Source: Pseudomonas ceruminis (GTDB taxonomy: Bacteria; Pseudomonadota; Gammaproteobacteria; Pseudomonadales; Pseudomonadaceae). Taken from it: 64,000 nucleotides of DNA. Made by a program: the position numbers and the translations under genes. Numbering within the stretch: the stretch's first letter is position 1; every line of letters starts with the position of its first letter. Under the pieces are notes generated by a model. That model was not told the DNA's origin and made no database searches. It saw nothing but the letters and a program-made list of their open reading frames with translations. The stretch lies in contig NZ_BQHW01000013.1 of NCBI RefSeq assembly GCF_021602025.1, positions 1 to 64,000 of the forward strand, in the 5' to 3' direction. This document shows positions 7,963 to 16,380 of the stretch, piece after piece.

Positions 7963-10614
7963 GTGCGCCATACCGATAAAAACCGTTCCAGCATTCGTTT
8001 CAAACGCAACGCCCTGGCCTTCGGGCCGCTGCTTGGCCTGCTGATCGGCGCCGCTCAGGCTGCCGATCAGCAGGCGTTCCACATCCAGGCCGGCCCGCTG
8101 GACGAAGTGTTGCTGAACATCAGCCGGCAAAGCGGCCAGGTGATTTCCTTCTCGCCGGAAGTCGAGCGTTACTCATCGGGCGCCATCGACGGCAACCTTA
8201 CCGCCGAGCAAGCCGTGGATGCCGCCCTGCGCGGCACCGGCCTGCAACTGCAAGTCAGCCCGGGCGGCGCCTTCATTATCAAGGAAGGCGCTGCTGCGCC
8301 CACTACCGCCGCCGCACCGGTCGTGCAAACGTCGGCGCCCAGTGCGCCAACCCTGGACCGGGTCATCGCCATCGGCACCCGGCGCAGCGATGCCACGGCC
8401 CTGACCAGCGCAGCGCCGGTGGATGTGATCGACAGCCAGGAACTGGTCAAGACCGGCGCTACCACGCTGAACCAGGCGCTGTTCCAGTTGCTGCCGTCGT
8501 TCAACTTCCCGCAGAACCAGAGCGCCACCCGTGGCCAGAACCCCAAGGGGGCCTCGCTGCGCGGCCTGGCGCCGGACCAGACGCTGGTGCTGGTGAACGG
8601 CAAGCGCCGCCACGCCTCGGCAGTGGTGAATATCTCCGGTGGCGTGCCGTTCATTGGCGCTCAGCCGGTGGACCTGGACATGATCCCGATCAGCGCCATC
8701 GATCACGTCGAGGTGTTGCGTGACGGCGCTTCGGCGCAGTACGGCTCGGACGCGGTGGCGGGGGTCATCAACATCGTGCTCAAGGAGCGCGACAGCGGCG
8801 GCCAGTTCAACACGCAGCTGGGCAAGTACGGCCAGGGTGACGGCTTTCGCAAGAACGTCGATGGCTGGTACGGCCTTGGCCTGCCGGGCGACGGTTTCCT
8901 GACCTTGAGTTTCAACGGAGTCAACAGCAAGCCCACCGACATCGGCGACAAGTACATCGCCGATGGCCAGTTGCAGGAACACCGCTGGGGCGGTGCCAGC
9001 CGCGACAAGTTCAACCTGGCAGCCAACGCCGAGGTGGGCCTGAACGACCAGTGGCGGCTGTACAGCTTCGCCACCTATGGGCAAGACAAATCGATCAACA
9101 ACACGCCGCCGCTGCTGCGTGACAACCCCAACAACGTGCAGGCGCTGTACCCCGAGGGCACGATCCCGAAGTACCGCTTCCGCTATGAGGACGCCTCGGT
9201 CACCGTCGGCTCGCGGTTTGAGGACGAGCAGATCGGCCGCCTGGACATCAGCGCCACGTATGGCCGCGACAAACACGACGAAGTGGCCTTCGACACGCTC
9301 AACCCAAGCTATGGGGTGAACAGCCCGACCAAATTCGACATCGCCACCCTGATCAACTCCCAGACCAACCTGGCAGTCGATTACGCCCGCGATGTCGGCG
9401 TGGCCTGGTCCACCCACCCGCTCACCGTCTCGGCGGGTGTGGCCTACCGTCGCGAGCAATATGAACTGCAGCCTGGCGATTTTGCCTCCTACTCCTTCGG
9501 CGGCATCGACGGTGTACAGGTGGGTGGGGTGCAGGCCTCGGGCCTCACGCCCGACGACGCCGGGACTTACAAGCGCGAGGTCGGCGGTGTGTACTTCGGC
9601 CTGGAAAACCAGGTCACCGACAAGTTCCAGGTTGGTGTTGCCGGGCGCAGCGAGCATTATTCCGACTTTGGTTCGGCCACCACCGGCAAGCTCTCGGCGC
9701 GTTATGAGTTCACGCCGCAGGTCGGCCTGCGGGGTACCATCAACAGCGCTTACCGCGCACCGACCCTGGGCCAGATCGGTACCTCTTGGACCACCACCAC
9801 CAACGTCGATGTCAACGGCAACCCGGTGCTGACCCGCATTCTGCCGGTCGACCACCCGGCTGCCCAGGCCCTGGGCGCCCAGTCGCTCAAGCCGGAGAAG
9901 TCCACCAACTACTCGCTGGGCCTGGTGCTGCGCCCCACCGAACAAGCCTCGCTGACCATCGACGCCTACCAGATCGACATCCGTGACCGGCTGCTCTACA
10001 GCGGCGGCATTTCTGGCCCCGACGCCGAGCGCATCCTCACCGCGGCAGGCTTCGGCCAGTACAGCTGGGCGCAGTTCATGACCAACGCGGCCAACACCCG
10101 CACCCGCGGCGTGGACATCGTCGGCAAGTACAACCTGGGACTTGAGCGCTACGGCGACCTGGCGCTGACTGCCGGCTACACCAAGGCACGCACCACCATC
10201 GAGAAGATCCACGGCAACCCCTACGGCTTCGACGTGCTGACCCGCGAAGCCCAGGGCTTCCTCGAGCACGGCTACCCGGAAGACAAGCTGATCCTCGGCG
10301 CCACCCACTACTACGGCCCCTGGACCATCAGCCTGACCCAGACCCGTTACGGCGAGTACCGCAAGTACGCAGCCTCGGCGGCCAATGCGCAGTACGACCA
10401 GACCTTCTCGGCGCAATGGATCACCGACCTGGATGTGAACTACGCGTTCACCAAGCAACTGCGTGTCTCGATCGGTGCCAACAACCTGTTCGACAGCAAA
10501 CCGGACGACTTCAACACGCGTCTGCGCCAGACCCCTGGCCAGCAATACAGCTACCTGGCGCCGTCCGCGCCGGAAGGGGCGTTCTACTACACCCGGCTGA
10601 GCTACGACTTCTAA
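7963..10614 (+). CDS. TonB-dependent outer-membrane receptor with N-terminal signalling (STN) domain
   Basis: This transducing TonB-dependent receptor has about 883 residues. The GTG at 7963 is preferred because GGGGGGA lies 6-7 bases upstream and the product begins with a normal signal peptide (basic start, FGPLLGLLIGAAQAADQ); a GTG at 7933 would add ten residues. The domains in order are the signal peptide, the STN domain at about 38-115 (FHIQAGPLDEVLLNISRQSG), the plug at about 150-270 with VEVLRDGASAQYGSDAVAGVINIV, and a 22-strand barrel ending in a terminal Phe (YTRLSYDF). It works with FecR and the ECF sigma factor encoded upstream. Two orphan binding-protein genes follow closely, so the ligand may be an organic compound rather than a ferric siderophore. 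Confidence 0.92.
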   Translation: MRHTDKNRSSIRFKRNALAFGPLLGLLIGAAQAADQQAFHIQAGPLDEVLLNISRQSGQVISFSPEVERYSSGAIDGNLTAEQAVDAALRGTGLQLQVSPGGAFIIKEGAAAPTTAAAPVVQTSAPSAPTLDRVIAIGTRRSDATALTSAAPVDVIDSQELVKTGATTLNQALFQLLPSFNFPQNQSATRGQNPKGASLRGLAPDQTLVLVNGKRRHASAVVNISGGVPFIGAQPVDLDMIPISAIDHVEVLRDGASAQYGSDAVAGVINIVLKERDSGGQFNTQLGKYGQGDGFRKNVDGWYGLGLPGDGFLTLSFNGVNSKPTDIGDKYIADGQLQEHRWGGASRDKFNLAANAEVGLNDQWRLYSFATYGQDKSINNTPPLLRDNPNNVQALYPEGTIPKYRFRYEDASVTVGSRFEDEQIGRLDISATYGRDKHDEVAFDTLNPSYGVNSPTKFDIATLINSQTNLAVDYARDVGVAWSTHPLTVSAGVAYRREQYELQPGDFASYSFGGIDGVQVGGVQASGLTPDDAGTYKREVGGVYFGLENQVTDKFQVGVAGRSEHYSDFGSATTGKLSARYEFTPQVGLRGTINSAYRAPTLGQIGTSWTTTTNVDVNGNPVLTRILPVDHPAAQALGAQSLKPEKSTNYSLGLVLRPTEQASLTIDAYQIDIRDRLLYSGGISGPDAERILTAAGFGQYSWAQFMTNAANTRTRGVDIVGKYNLGLERYGDLALTAGYTKARTTIEKIHGNPYGFDVLTREAQGFLEHGYPEDKLILGATHYYGPWTISLTQTRYGEYRKYAASAANAQYDQTFSAQWITDLDVNYAFTKQLRVSIGANNLFDSKPDDFNTRLRQTPGQQYSYLAPSAPEGAFYYTRLSYDF

Positions 10615-10624
10615 GAGGTATCGC

Positions 10625-11641
10625 ATGACTGTAATGAAGACACTGCTGGGCGGTGCGCTGCTTGCCCTCGGCCTTCTCGGCCAGCCGGTGACGGCGGCCG
10701 AGAAGGCTGAGCCTATCCACTTCGGTGACATCACCTGGGAAAGCGGCAGCCTGATCACCGAGATCCTGCGCACGATCGTCGAGCAGGGCTACGGCTACCC
10801 GACCGACACCCTGCCGGGCAGCACGGTGAGCCTGGAAGTGGCCTTGGCCAAGAATGACATTCAGGTGATCGGCGAGGAGTGGGCAGGGCGTAGCCCGTTC
10901 TGGGTCAAGGCCGAGGCCGAAGGCAAGGTGTTCGGCCTGGGCGACACCGTCAAAGGGGCCACCGAGGGCTGGTGGGTGCCGGAGTACGTGATCAAGGGCG
11001 ACCCTGAGCGCGGCCTGGCGCCCCTGGCGCCGGAACTCAAGTCGGTGGCAGACCTGGCGCGCTACAAGGATGTATTCCGCGACCCGGAATCGCCTAACCA
11101 GGGCCGCTTCCTCAACAGCCCGACCGGTTGGACCTCGGAGATCGTCAACAGCCAGAAGCTCAAGGCGTATGGCCTGAGCGACAGCTACGTGAACTTCCGC
11201 ACCGGCTCCGCTGCGGCGCTGGATGCCGAAGTGGCCGCGGCGATCCGCCGGGGCAAGCCGGTGCTGTTCTACTACTGGTCGCCCACCCCACTGCTGGGCC
11301 GCTACAAGCTGGTGCACCTGGAGGAGCCGCCGTTCGACGCCGAGGCGTGGAAGACCTTGTCCGACCCGAACAATGCCAACCCCAAGGGTTCACGCTCGCT
11401 GCCGGCGCGCCTGGCGATCGGCGTTTCGGCGCCGTTCCATGCGCGCTACCCCGAGTTGGTGGCGTTCTTCGAGAAGGTCGACCTGCCCATCGACCTGCTT
11501 AACCAGACCCTCGCCCACATGGCTGAAAAGCGCCTGGAGCCGCGCACCGTCGCGCAGGCGTTTCTACGTGAACAGCCGCAGGTGTGGACCGCCTGGGTAC
11601 CGGCCGAGGTGGCCAGCAACGTGAACCGGAGTTTGAAATGA
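10625..11641 (+). CDS. Glycine-betaine-type (OpuAC-like) ABC substrate-binding protein
   Basis: Periplasmic binding protein of 338 residues with a clear signal peptide (MTVMKTLLGGALLALGLL, cleavage near TAAEK). The mature part resembles the OpuAC/ProX quaternary-amine family: IHFGDITWESGSLITEILR, the acidic/aromatic DIQVIGEEWAGRSPFWVKAE and GKPVLFYYWSPTPLLGRYKL, which contribute the aromatic cage residues in this family. The start has AGAGGT 7 bases upstream and lies 10 bases after the receptor stop. It overlaps the next gene by 4 bases. No permease or ATPase is encoded here, so it must either share a transporter elsewhere or deliver ligand in another way. Confidence 0.85.
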   Translation: MTVMKTLLGGALLALGLLGQPVTAAEKAEPIHFGDITWESGSLITEILRTIVEQGYGYPTDTLPGSTVSLEVALAKNDIQVIGEEWAGRSPFWVKAEAEGKVFGLGDTVKGATEGWWVPEYVIKGDPERGLAPLAPELKSVADLARYKDVFRDPESPNQGRFLNSPTGWTSEIVNSQKLKAYGLSDSYVNFRTGSAAALDAEVAAAIRRGKPVLFYYWSPTPLLGRYKLVHLEEPPFDAEAWKTLSDPNNANPKGSRSLPARLAIGVSAPFHARYPELVAFFEKVDLPIDLLNQTLAHMAEKRLEPRTVAQAFLREQPQVWTAWVPAEVASNVNRSLK

Positions 11642-12564
11642 TTGGACGTATCGTGATTGCCCTGGGCCTGGCATTGACCAGTGCCCTGGCCCAGGCCACC
11701 GACCCGCAGGTACTGCGTATCGGCTACCAGAAAAGCTCAGTGAACATGGTGCTTGCCCGCGAGCACAAACTGTTGGAAACGGCGCTGCCTAACACCCAGG
11801 TGCAGTGGGTCGAATTCGCAGGTGGCCCGCAGCTGATCGAAGCGCTCAACGGCGGCAGCCTGGACGTGGGCAACATCGGCGACATCCCGCCGATTTTCGC
11901 CCAGGCGGCGGGTATCGACCTGCGCTACATCGGCGTTGAGCCCAGCGATGGTCGCGGCGAAGCGATCATTGTGCCCAAGGGCAGCCCGGTGCAGCAGCTG
12001 AGCGACCTCAAAGGCAAGCGCGTGGCCCTGCAGCGGGGCTCCAGCGCGCACAGCCTGTTCCTCAAGAGCCTGCTCAAGGCCGGGATGCAACTAAGCGACG
12101 TGCAACTGGTGTTTCTGCCAGCGGCCGACGCACGCCCAGCGTTCGAGCAGGGCAAACTCGATGCCTGGGTAATCTGGGACCCGTACTACGCTGCTGCGCT
12201 GATCGATGGTAGCGCGCGGTTGCTCAGCGATGGCCAGGACGTGCACCCCAGTGGTACCTATTACATCGCCAGCCACGCGTTCACCGCGCAGCATGGCGAT
12301 GCCATCGCCGCTGTGCTCGAAGCCTTGCGCCAGGCGCAACGGATCTCGGTCGAACAGCCCGAGGCCAGCATCGACAGCATGACCCGGGTGCTGGGGCTCA
12401 AGCGCGAAGTGGTCGAGCGCTTTTTCGAGCACCGCTACAACGCCCCGATCCGCCCGTTGGATGATGCCGCCATCGATACTCAACAGCGTATCGCCGACCT
12501 GTTCTTTGCCAACCGCCTGATCCCGCGCGCGGTGCAGGTAGGGGATATCGTCTACCGGCCGTAG
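11638..12564 (+). CDS. SsuA-like aliphatic sulfonate/nitrate-type substrate-binding protein
   Basis: This 308-residue periplasmic binding protein belongs to the SsuA/TauA/NMT1 family. The ATG at 11638 overlaps the preceding stop as ATGA and is followed by a signal peptide (IGRIVIALGLALTSALAQA). Family features include LRIGYQKSS, the loop GGPQLIEALNGGSLDVGNIGDIPP, GKRVALQRGSSAHSLFLKSL and the hinge LDAWVIWDPYY. It is the third binding protein in this locus, and none has a neighbouring permease or ATPase. Alkanesulfonates are the commonest ligands in the family, but the real ligand is unknown. Confidence 0.87.
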   Translation: MIGRIVIALGLALTSALAQATDPQVLRIGYQKSSVNMVLAREHKLLETALPNTQVQWVEFAGGPQLIEALNGGSLDVGNIGDIPPIFAQAAGIDLRYIGVEPSDGRGEAIIVPKGSPVQQLSDLKGKRVALQRGSSAHSLFLKSLLKAGMQLSDVQLVFLPAADARPAFEQGKLDAWVIWDPYYAAALIDGSARLLSDGQDVHPSGTYYIASHAFTAQHGDAIAAVLEALRQAQRISVEQPEASIDSMTRVLGLKREVVERFFEHRYNAPIRPLDDAAIDTQQRIADLFFANRLIPRAVQVGDIVYRP

Positions 12565-12595
12565 TCGATCCCGCACGTGCACCAGGGCAGGGGTT

Positions 12596-13090
12596 TCAAT
12601 CGGCCTGTTGGAGGAGGAAGGTGAGGGTCTCGCCTTCCTTCGTATTCAGCAGGTACATGGGCTGCCGGCTGTGGTGCGGTGTATCCAGGAGGGCGCCAAC
12701 CCGGTAGCCCTCGTGGTCGCGCAGGTGGCAGATCAGGCCCTGCTCGGTTTGCTCCAGCGGTTCGATCTTCCAGTCATCGATCACTTCACTTCTCTGGTAG
12801 AAGCCCAGGTAGCTGTTGCGGCTCAGCCCAAGCTTTTTCGGCGGGTGCGAGTGGTCGGGCAGGGTGATGTGGTAGTGCAGTCGGTCTTGCGTATGGGCCT
12901 CGAAGGCAAAGTGCAAGGCCAGGGAGGCGGCGTTGCCGCCTGCCATCAGCCAGTCGTCCTGTGGCGTGATGCCCCAGTGCCATTTATCGCGGCTGCAGCT
13001 CAGCCGCAGGGGCACATAGCGGTCGGCTGCAATCGCGTACAGCGAGCCGTGGAACGATCGGGCGTAAGCGCTCTGAAGGGCTTGGTCCAT
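12596..13090 (-). CDS. Conserved hypothetical protein, 164 residues
   Basis: I do not recognise a characterised family. The product is soluble, without signal peptide or membrane segment. It is rich in aromatic and histidine residues (WHWGITPQDDW, HYHITLPDHSHPPKKLG) and ends in a beta-rich tail (MYLLNTKEGETLTFLLQQ). Its 3' end converges on the SsuA-like gene, and an 84-base gap separates its start from the YciC gene, which lies upstream on the same strand. Codon use is like the neighbours, so it looks like a normal resident gene. Confidence 0.65.
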   Translation of the reverse strand: MDQALQSAYARSFHGSLYAIAADRYVPLRLSCSRDKWHWGITPQDDWLMAGGNAASLALHFAFEAHTQDRLHYHITLPDHSHPPKKLGLSRNSYLGFYQRSEVIDDWKIEPLEQTEQGLICHLRDHEGYRVGALLDTPHHSRQPMYLLNTKEGETLTFLLQQAD

Positions 13091-13174
13091 GGGAGTGTCT
13101 CCGAGGTCAATGGGCCTTGCACCTTATGGCCCATGGACGTGGCGCTGGAGACAGAACCTTTTCCCGGCATCCCC

Positions 13175-13831
13175 TCAGGCAGTGCTGTCGCTTTCGAGCA
13201 GCATGAACAGGCGATACAGCACCACGGTGCTGAACAGCTGCAGGAAGCCGCTCAGGCTGTCCAGGGCCAGTTGCACGCCGGGTGAAGGGTCGGGGAAGGC
13301 CATCAGCAACAGCCCGTCGATCAGCCAGATCGGCGCCAGTACACCGAGCACACAGATCATGATGCGCATGAAATGCCCGGTGGTCATGCGCGCGCTTTCC
13401 CGCATCGACTGCACCACTGGCAGGCCACGCAGCACCAGCAGGTACTCGGCGAACACCAGGTTGATCATGATCCATATCCCGGGGAAGACCAGCAGCGCCA
13501 GCCCGGCCATGATCAGCAGCGAGCTGATCAGGATCAGCAGGGCCAGTGGTGGCCACACCTGCACGGCGCGGGCGAACAGGTCGCGCTTGGGCACGTCCTG
13601 ACCATTGCTGCGGGTGTCGAGGTAGAGGATCAAGGCGGCACTGTAGAGCGGGTAGATCAGCAGGGTGATCAGCATGCCGTAGGCCGGCGAGGCCTGTTCG
13701 CCCATCTGCCGGTACAGCAGCTGGGTCAACAGGGATTCCAGCACCACCAGTGGCAGGCACAGCGGGATGATGTTCGCCAGGTGGCGGCGGAAGAAGTACA
13801 GGGAGTCGCGCAGAACGCTCAGCGGATTCAT
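13175..13831 (-). CDS. YciC-family inner-membrane protein
   Basis: This 218-residue polytopic membrane protein matches the YciC/UPF0259 family. It begins MNPLSVLRDSLYFFRRHLAN and has about five or six hydrophobic segments (LLILISSLLIMAGLALLVF and IMICVLGVLAPIWLIDGLLL are clear). The family segment GIWIMINLVFAEYLLVL with the following SMRESARMT is present near residue 120-155. The biochemical role of the family is not established. It is divergent from the DUF2076 gene, with 153 bases between the starts. Confidence 0.8.
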   Translation of the reverse strand: MNPLSVLRDSLYFFRRHLANIIPLCLPLVVLESLLTQLLYRQMGEQASPAYGMLITLLIYPLYSAALILYLDTRSNGQDVPKRDLFARAVQVWPPLALLILISSLLIMAGLALLVFPGIWIMINLVFAEYLLVLRGLPVVQSMRESARMTTGHFMRIMICVLGVLAPIWLIDGLLLMAFPDPSPGVQLALDSLSGFLQLFSTVVLYRLFMLLESDSTA

Positions 13832-13984
13832 CAGTCAACATCGCATGGCAGTAAAAGCAGGGCATAACTTTAGCCCAGAGCGGTCATTTGCTGAAAAAAG
13901 TTTCACCCCGCAAGTGATTGAATCCGCTGCCCATGCGCCCCATCTTTGACACGTCCGATGTCCCGCTTCCCATGAGGTAGCCCC

Positions 13985-14746
13985 ATGAACACTGAAGAAC
14001 AAACCCTGATCGATGGCCTGTTCGGCCGTCTCAAGCAAGCCGAGGACCCAAGCCAGCCACGTGATGCACAGGCACAGGCGCGGATCGAGGAGCACCTGCG
14101 CCAGCAGCCGGCGGCGCCTTATTACATGGCCCAGGCGATCCTGGTTCAGGAAGCGGCGATCAAGCGCCTGGACGAGCAGAACAAGCAGTTGGAGGCCGAG
14201 CTTCAACAGGCCCGTAGCCAGGCCGAGGCCAGCCGCTCGAGCAGCAACAGCGGCGGTGGCTTCCTGTCCAGCATCTTCGGTGGCGGGTCGCGTAATCCAG
14301 AGCCGGCACCGCAGCCACAGCGGCAGTTCTCGCCGCCCGCACCGTCGGCACCGGTGGCCCCGCAAGGTGGCTGGCGTGAGCCGAGTGCACCGGGCTACTC
14401 GCAGCCTGCGGCCGCGCAGCCAGGTTTTGGTGCGGCGCCCGCCCGTAGCGGTGCCAGCAGTTTCCTCGGTGGCGCCATGCAGACGGCGGCCGGGGTGGCC
14501 GGTGGTGTGTTGCTGGCGCAAGGTATCAGCAGCCTGTTCAGCCACCACTCGCAACCTGAAGAGATCGTCGAGGTGATCAAGGAAGAACCGGCACCGGCCA
14601 GTGACACTGGCGGCTGGAATGACCAGGGCGGGCACCAGCAGGTGGCCGACAATGGTGGCTGGGGCAGTGGTCAGGGCGGCTTTGCCGATACTGACTACGA
14701 CAGCGATGACGGCGGCTTCTTCTCCGACGACGACACCTTCGTCTGA
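13985..14746 (+). CDS. DUF2076 domain protein
   Basis: This 253-residue protein begins MNTEEQTLIDGLFGRLKQAE, the signature opening of DUF2076. Residues about 50-75 form a coiled coil (QEAAIKRLDEQNKQLEAELQ), the centre is low-complexity (Ser/Gly then Pro/Ala/Gln rich), and a hydrophobic glycine-rich stretch FLGGAMQTAAGVAGGVLLAQ lies near residue 160-180. The C terminus is very acidic (DTDYDSDDGGFFSDDD). Related proteins are described as periplasmic or ligand-binding, but no firm function is known. An NYN-domain gene follows after 64 bases on the same strand. Confidence 0.8.
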   Translation: MNTEEQTLIDGLFGRLKQAEDPSQPRDAQAQARIEEHLRQQPAAPYYMAQAILVQEAAIKRLDEQNKQLEAELQQARSQAEASRSSSNSGGGFLSSIFGGGSRNPEPAPQPQRQFSPPAPSAPVAPQGGWREPSAPGYSQPAAAQPGFGAAPARSGASSFLGGAMQTAAGVAGGVLLAQGISSLFSHHSQPEEIVEVIKEEPAPASDTGGWNDQGGHQQVADNGGWGSGQGGFADTDYDSDDGGFFSDDDTFV

Positions 14747-14810
14747 GCGGTCTGGCATACTGCGGGCATTTCCAGGGGCGCTTGGCGCCCCGTTCTGCCG
14801 AGGGTATGTA

Positions 14811-15290
14811 GTGAAGAAGATCGCGCTGTTCGCCGATGTGCAGAACCTCTACTACACCGTGCGCCAGGCCCATGGCTGCCACTTCAACTATGCCGCGCTG
14901 TGGGCTGATGTCAGCCGCGAAGGCGAGATCGTCGAGGCTGTGGCGTATGCCATCGACCGGGGTGACAGCAAGCAGCAGCAGTTCCAGCAGATCTTGCGCA
15001 ACCTGGGGTTCGATGTGCGGCTCAAGCCGTTCATCCAGCGCAGCGATGGCTCGGCCAAAGGGGACTGGGATGTGGGGATCACCCTGGACGTGATCGATGC
15101 GGCCAGCCGGGTGGACCAGGTGGTGCTGGCTTCGGGCGACGGCGATTTCGACCTGTTGCTGGAGCGGGTAATCCAGCGGCATGGCGCCGAGGCCGTGGTG
15201 TACGGCGTGCCTGGGCTTACAGCGCTGTCGCTGATCCGGGCTGCCAGCCGGTATGTGCCGATCGAGGGGCGCTTGTTGTTGAAGCATTGA
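14811..15290 (+). CDS. NYN/LabA-like PIN-fold protein (putative ribonuclease)
   Basis: This 159-residue protein has the NYN (LabA/DUF88) fold. Acidic residues expected for a metal-dependent nuclease are visible: FADVQNLYYTV (Asp and Asn near residues 8-11), DVGITLDVIDAA, and ASGDGDFDLLLERV, followed by GLTALSLIRAASRYVPIE. The GTG at 14811 is taken as start because GAGGG lies about 7 bases upstream and the NYN domain begins at once; the longer open frame back to 14601 overlaps the DUF2076 gene. Family members are predicted RNases; the substrate is unknown. Confidence 0.8.
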   Translation: MKKIALFADVQNLYYTVRQAHGCHFNYAALWADVSREGEIVEAVAYAIDRGDSKQQQFQQILRNLGFDVRLKPFIQRSDGSAKGDWDVGITLDVIDAASRVDQVVLASGDGDFDLLLERVIQRHGAEAVVYGVPGLTALSLIRAASRYVPIEGRLLLKH

Positions 15291-15410
15291 GTCGGCGGTG
15301 GCGGATTGCCTCGGCAATTGTTCCGCTCATTTAATGCTGTTTTGTAACTGATGTTTGCTTGCGAGCCTCCCTAGACTAAGCACCCGTAAACGGATTTCGA
15401 GTGCCTTCCC

Positions 15411-16325
15411 ATGCCTGCCTCCCGTCGTTTCCCATGGCTGCTCATCGGTGCCTTCCTGGCGTTGTACCTGGTCTGGGGCTCCACCTACCTGTTCATTCAC
15501 ATTGGCGTCGAGTCCTGGCCGCCGATGTTGATGGCGGGTGTGCGCTTCGTCACCGCAGGTGGTCTGCTGTACGGGTTTCTGCGCTGGCGCGGTGTGCCGG
15601 CACCGACCTGGCCGCAGTGGCGGTCGGCGGGCGCCATCGGTTTCTTGCTGCTCAGCTGCGGGAATGGTGGTGTGACGGTGGCTGAGCATGCGGGCGTGGC
15701 ATCGGGTGTGGCAGCGCTGGCGGTGGCCACGGTGCCGTTGTTCACCCTGTTGTTCGGCTTGCTGTTCGGCCACCGCAATTCGCGCCTGGAGTGGGCTGGC
15801 ATCTTGCTGGGGCTGGTGGGTATCGGCCTGCTCAACCTGGGCTCGAACCTGCAGGCAAGCCCCATCGGTGCAGCACTGATTGTGTTCGCCGCCGCCGCCT
15901 GGGCGTTCGGTTCGGTATGGAGCAAGAACCTGCCGCTGCCACAAGGCCCGATGGCCAGTGCCGCCGAGATGCTGGTGGGGGGCGCGGTACTGCTGCTGGG
16001 CAGCGCCGTGTCGGGAGAGCGCATGACCCAGATGCCGACTGCGGCAGGCTGGGGCGCGTTGGCCTACCTGGTGCTGTTCGGCTCGATCCTGGCGTTCAGC
16101 GCCTACATGTACCTGCTCAAGAATGTGCGGCCAGCCGCTGCCACCAGCTATGCCTACGTCAACCCGGCGGTGGCGGTGTTGCTGGGCATCGTCTTTGCTG
16201 GCGAGCAGATCGGTGTGGAGGAATGCCTGGCAATGGCCGTGATCATCGGCGCGGTGGTGCTGATCGGCCTGCCCCAGTGGCGCAAAGCGCCTGAGCCTGC
16301 GTTGAAGGGCGAAATCTGCAAGTAG
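15411..16325 (+). CDS. EamA-family drug/metabolite exporter (YedA-like)
   Basis: Inner-membrane transporter of the DMT superfamily, 304 residues, with ten predicted helices and two EamA repeats. The first begins with FLALYLVWGSTYLFIHIGVE and the second with GAALIVFAAAAWAFGSVWSK. The VWGSTYL motif and the end of repeat 2 (YAYVNPAVAVLLGIVFAGE) match the YedA subgroup. Export of amino acids or small toxic compounds is the usual assignment for this group; no substrate can be inferred here. It stands alone, 120 bases after the NYN gene. Confidence 0.88.
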   Translation: MPASRRFPWLLIGAFLALYLVWGSTYLFIHIGVESWPPMLMAGVRFVTAGGLLYGFLRWRGVPAPTWPQWRSAGAIGFLLLSCGNGGVTVAEHAGVASGVAALAVATVPLFTLLFGLLFGHRNSRLEWAGILLGLVGIGLLNLGSNLQASPIGAALIVFAAAAWAFGSVWSKNLPLPQGPMASAAEMLVGGAVLLLGSAVSGERMTQMPTAAGWGALAYLVLFGSILAFSAYMYLLKNVRPAAATSYAYVNPAVAVLLGIVFAGEQIGVEECLAMAVIIGAVVLIGLPQWRKAPEPALKGEICK

Positions 16326-16380
16326 GGTGGGGTGTTGCGGTAAACTTGCCGCCTTCGCTGAACCCCCTGACGGTATTGCC

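Noticed and set aside
8173-10773. 866-residue open frame on the minus strand
   Set aside because: It is the antisense shadow of the TonB receptor gene. High GC with few stop codons keeps the opposite frame open, and it has no family motifs.
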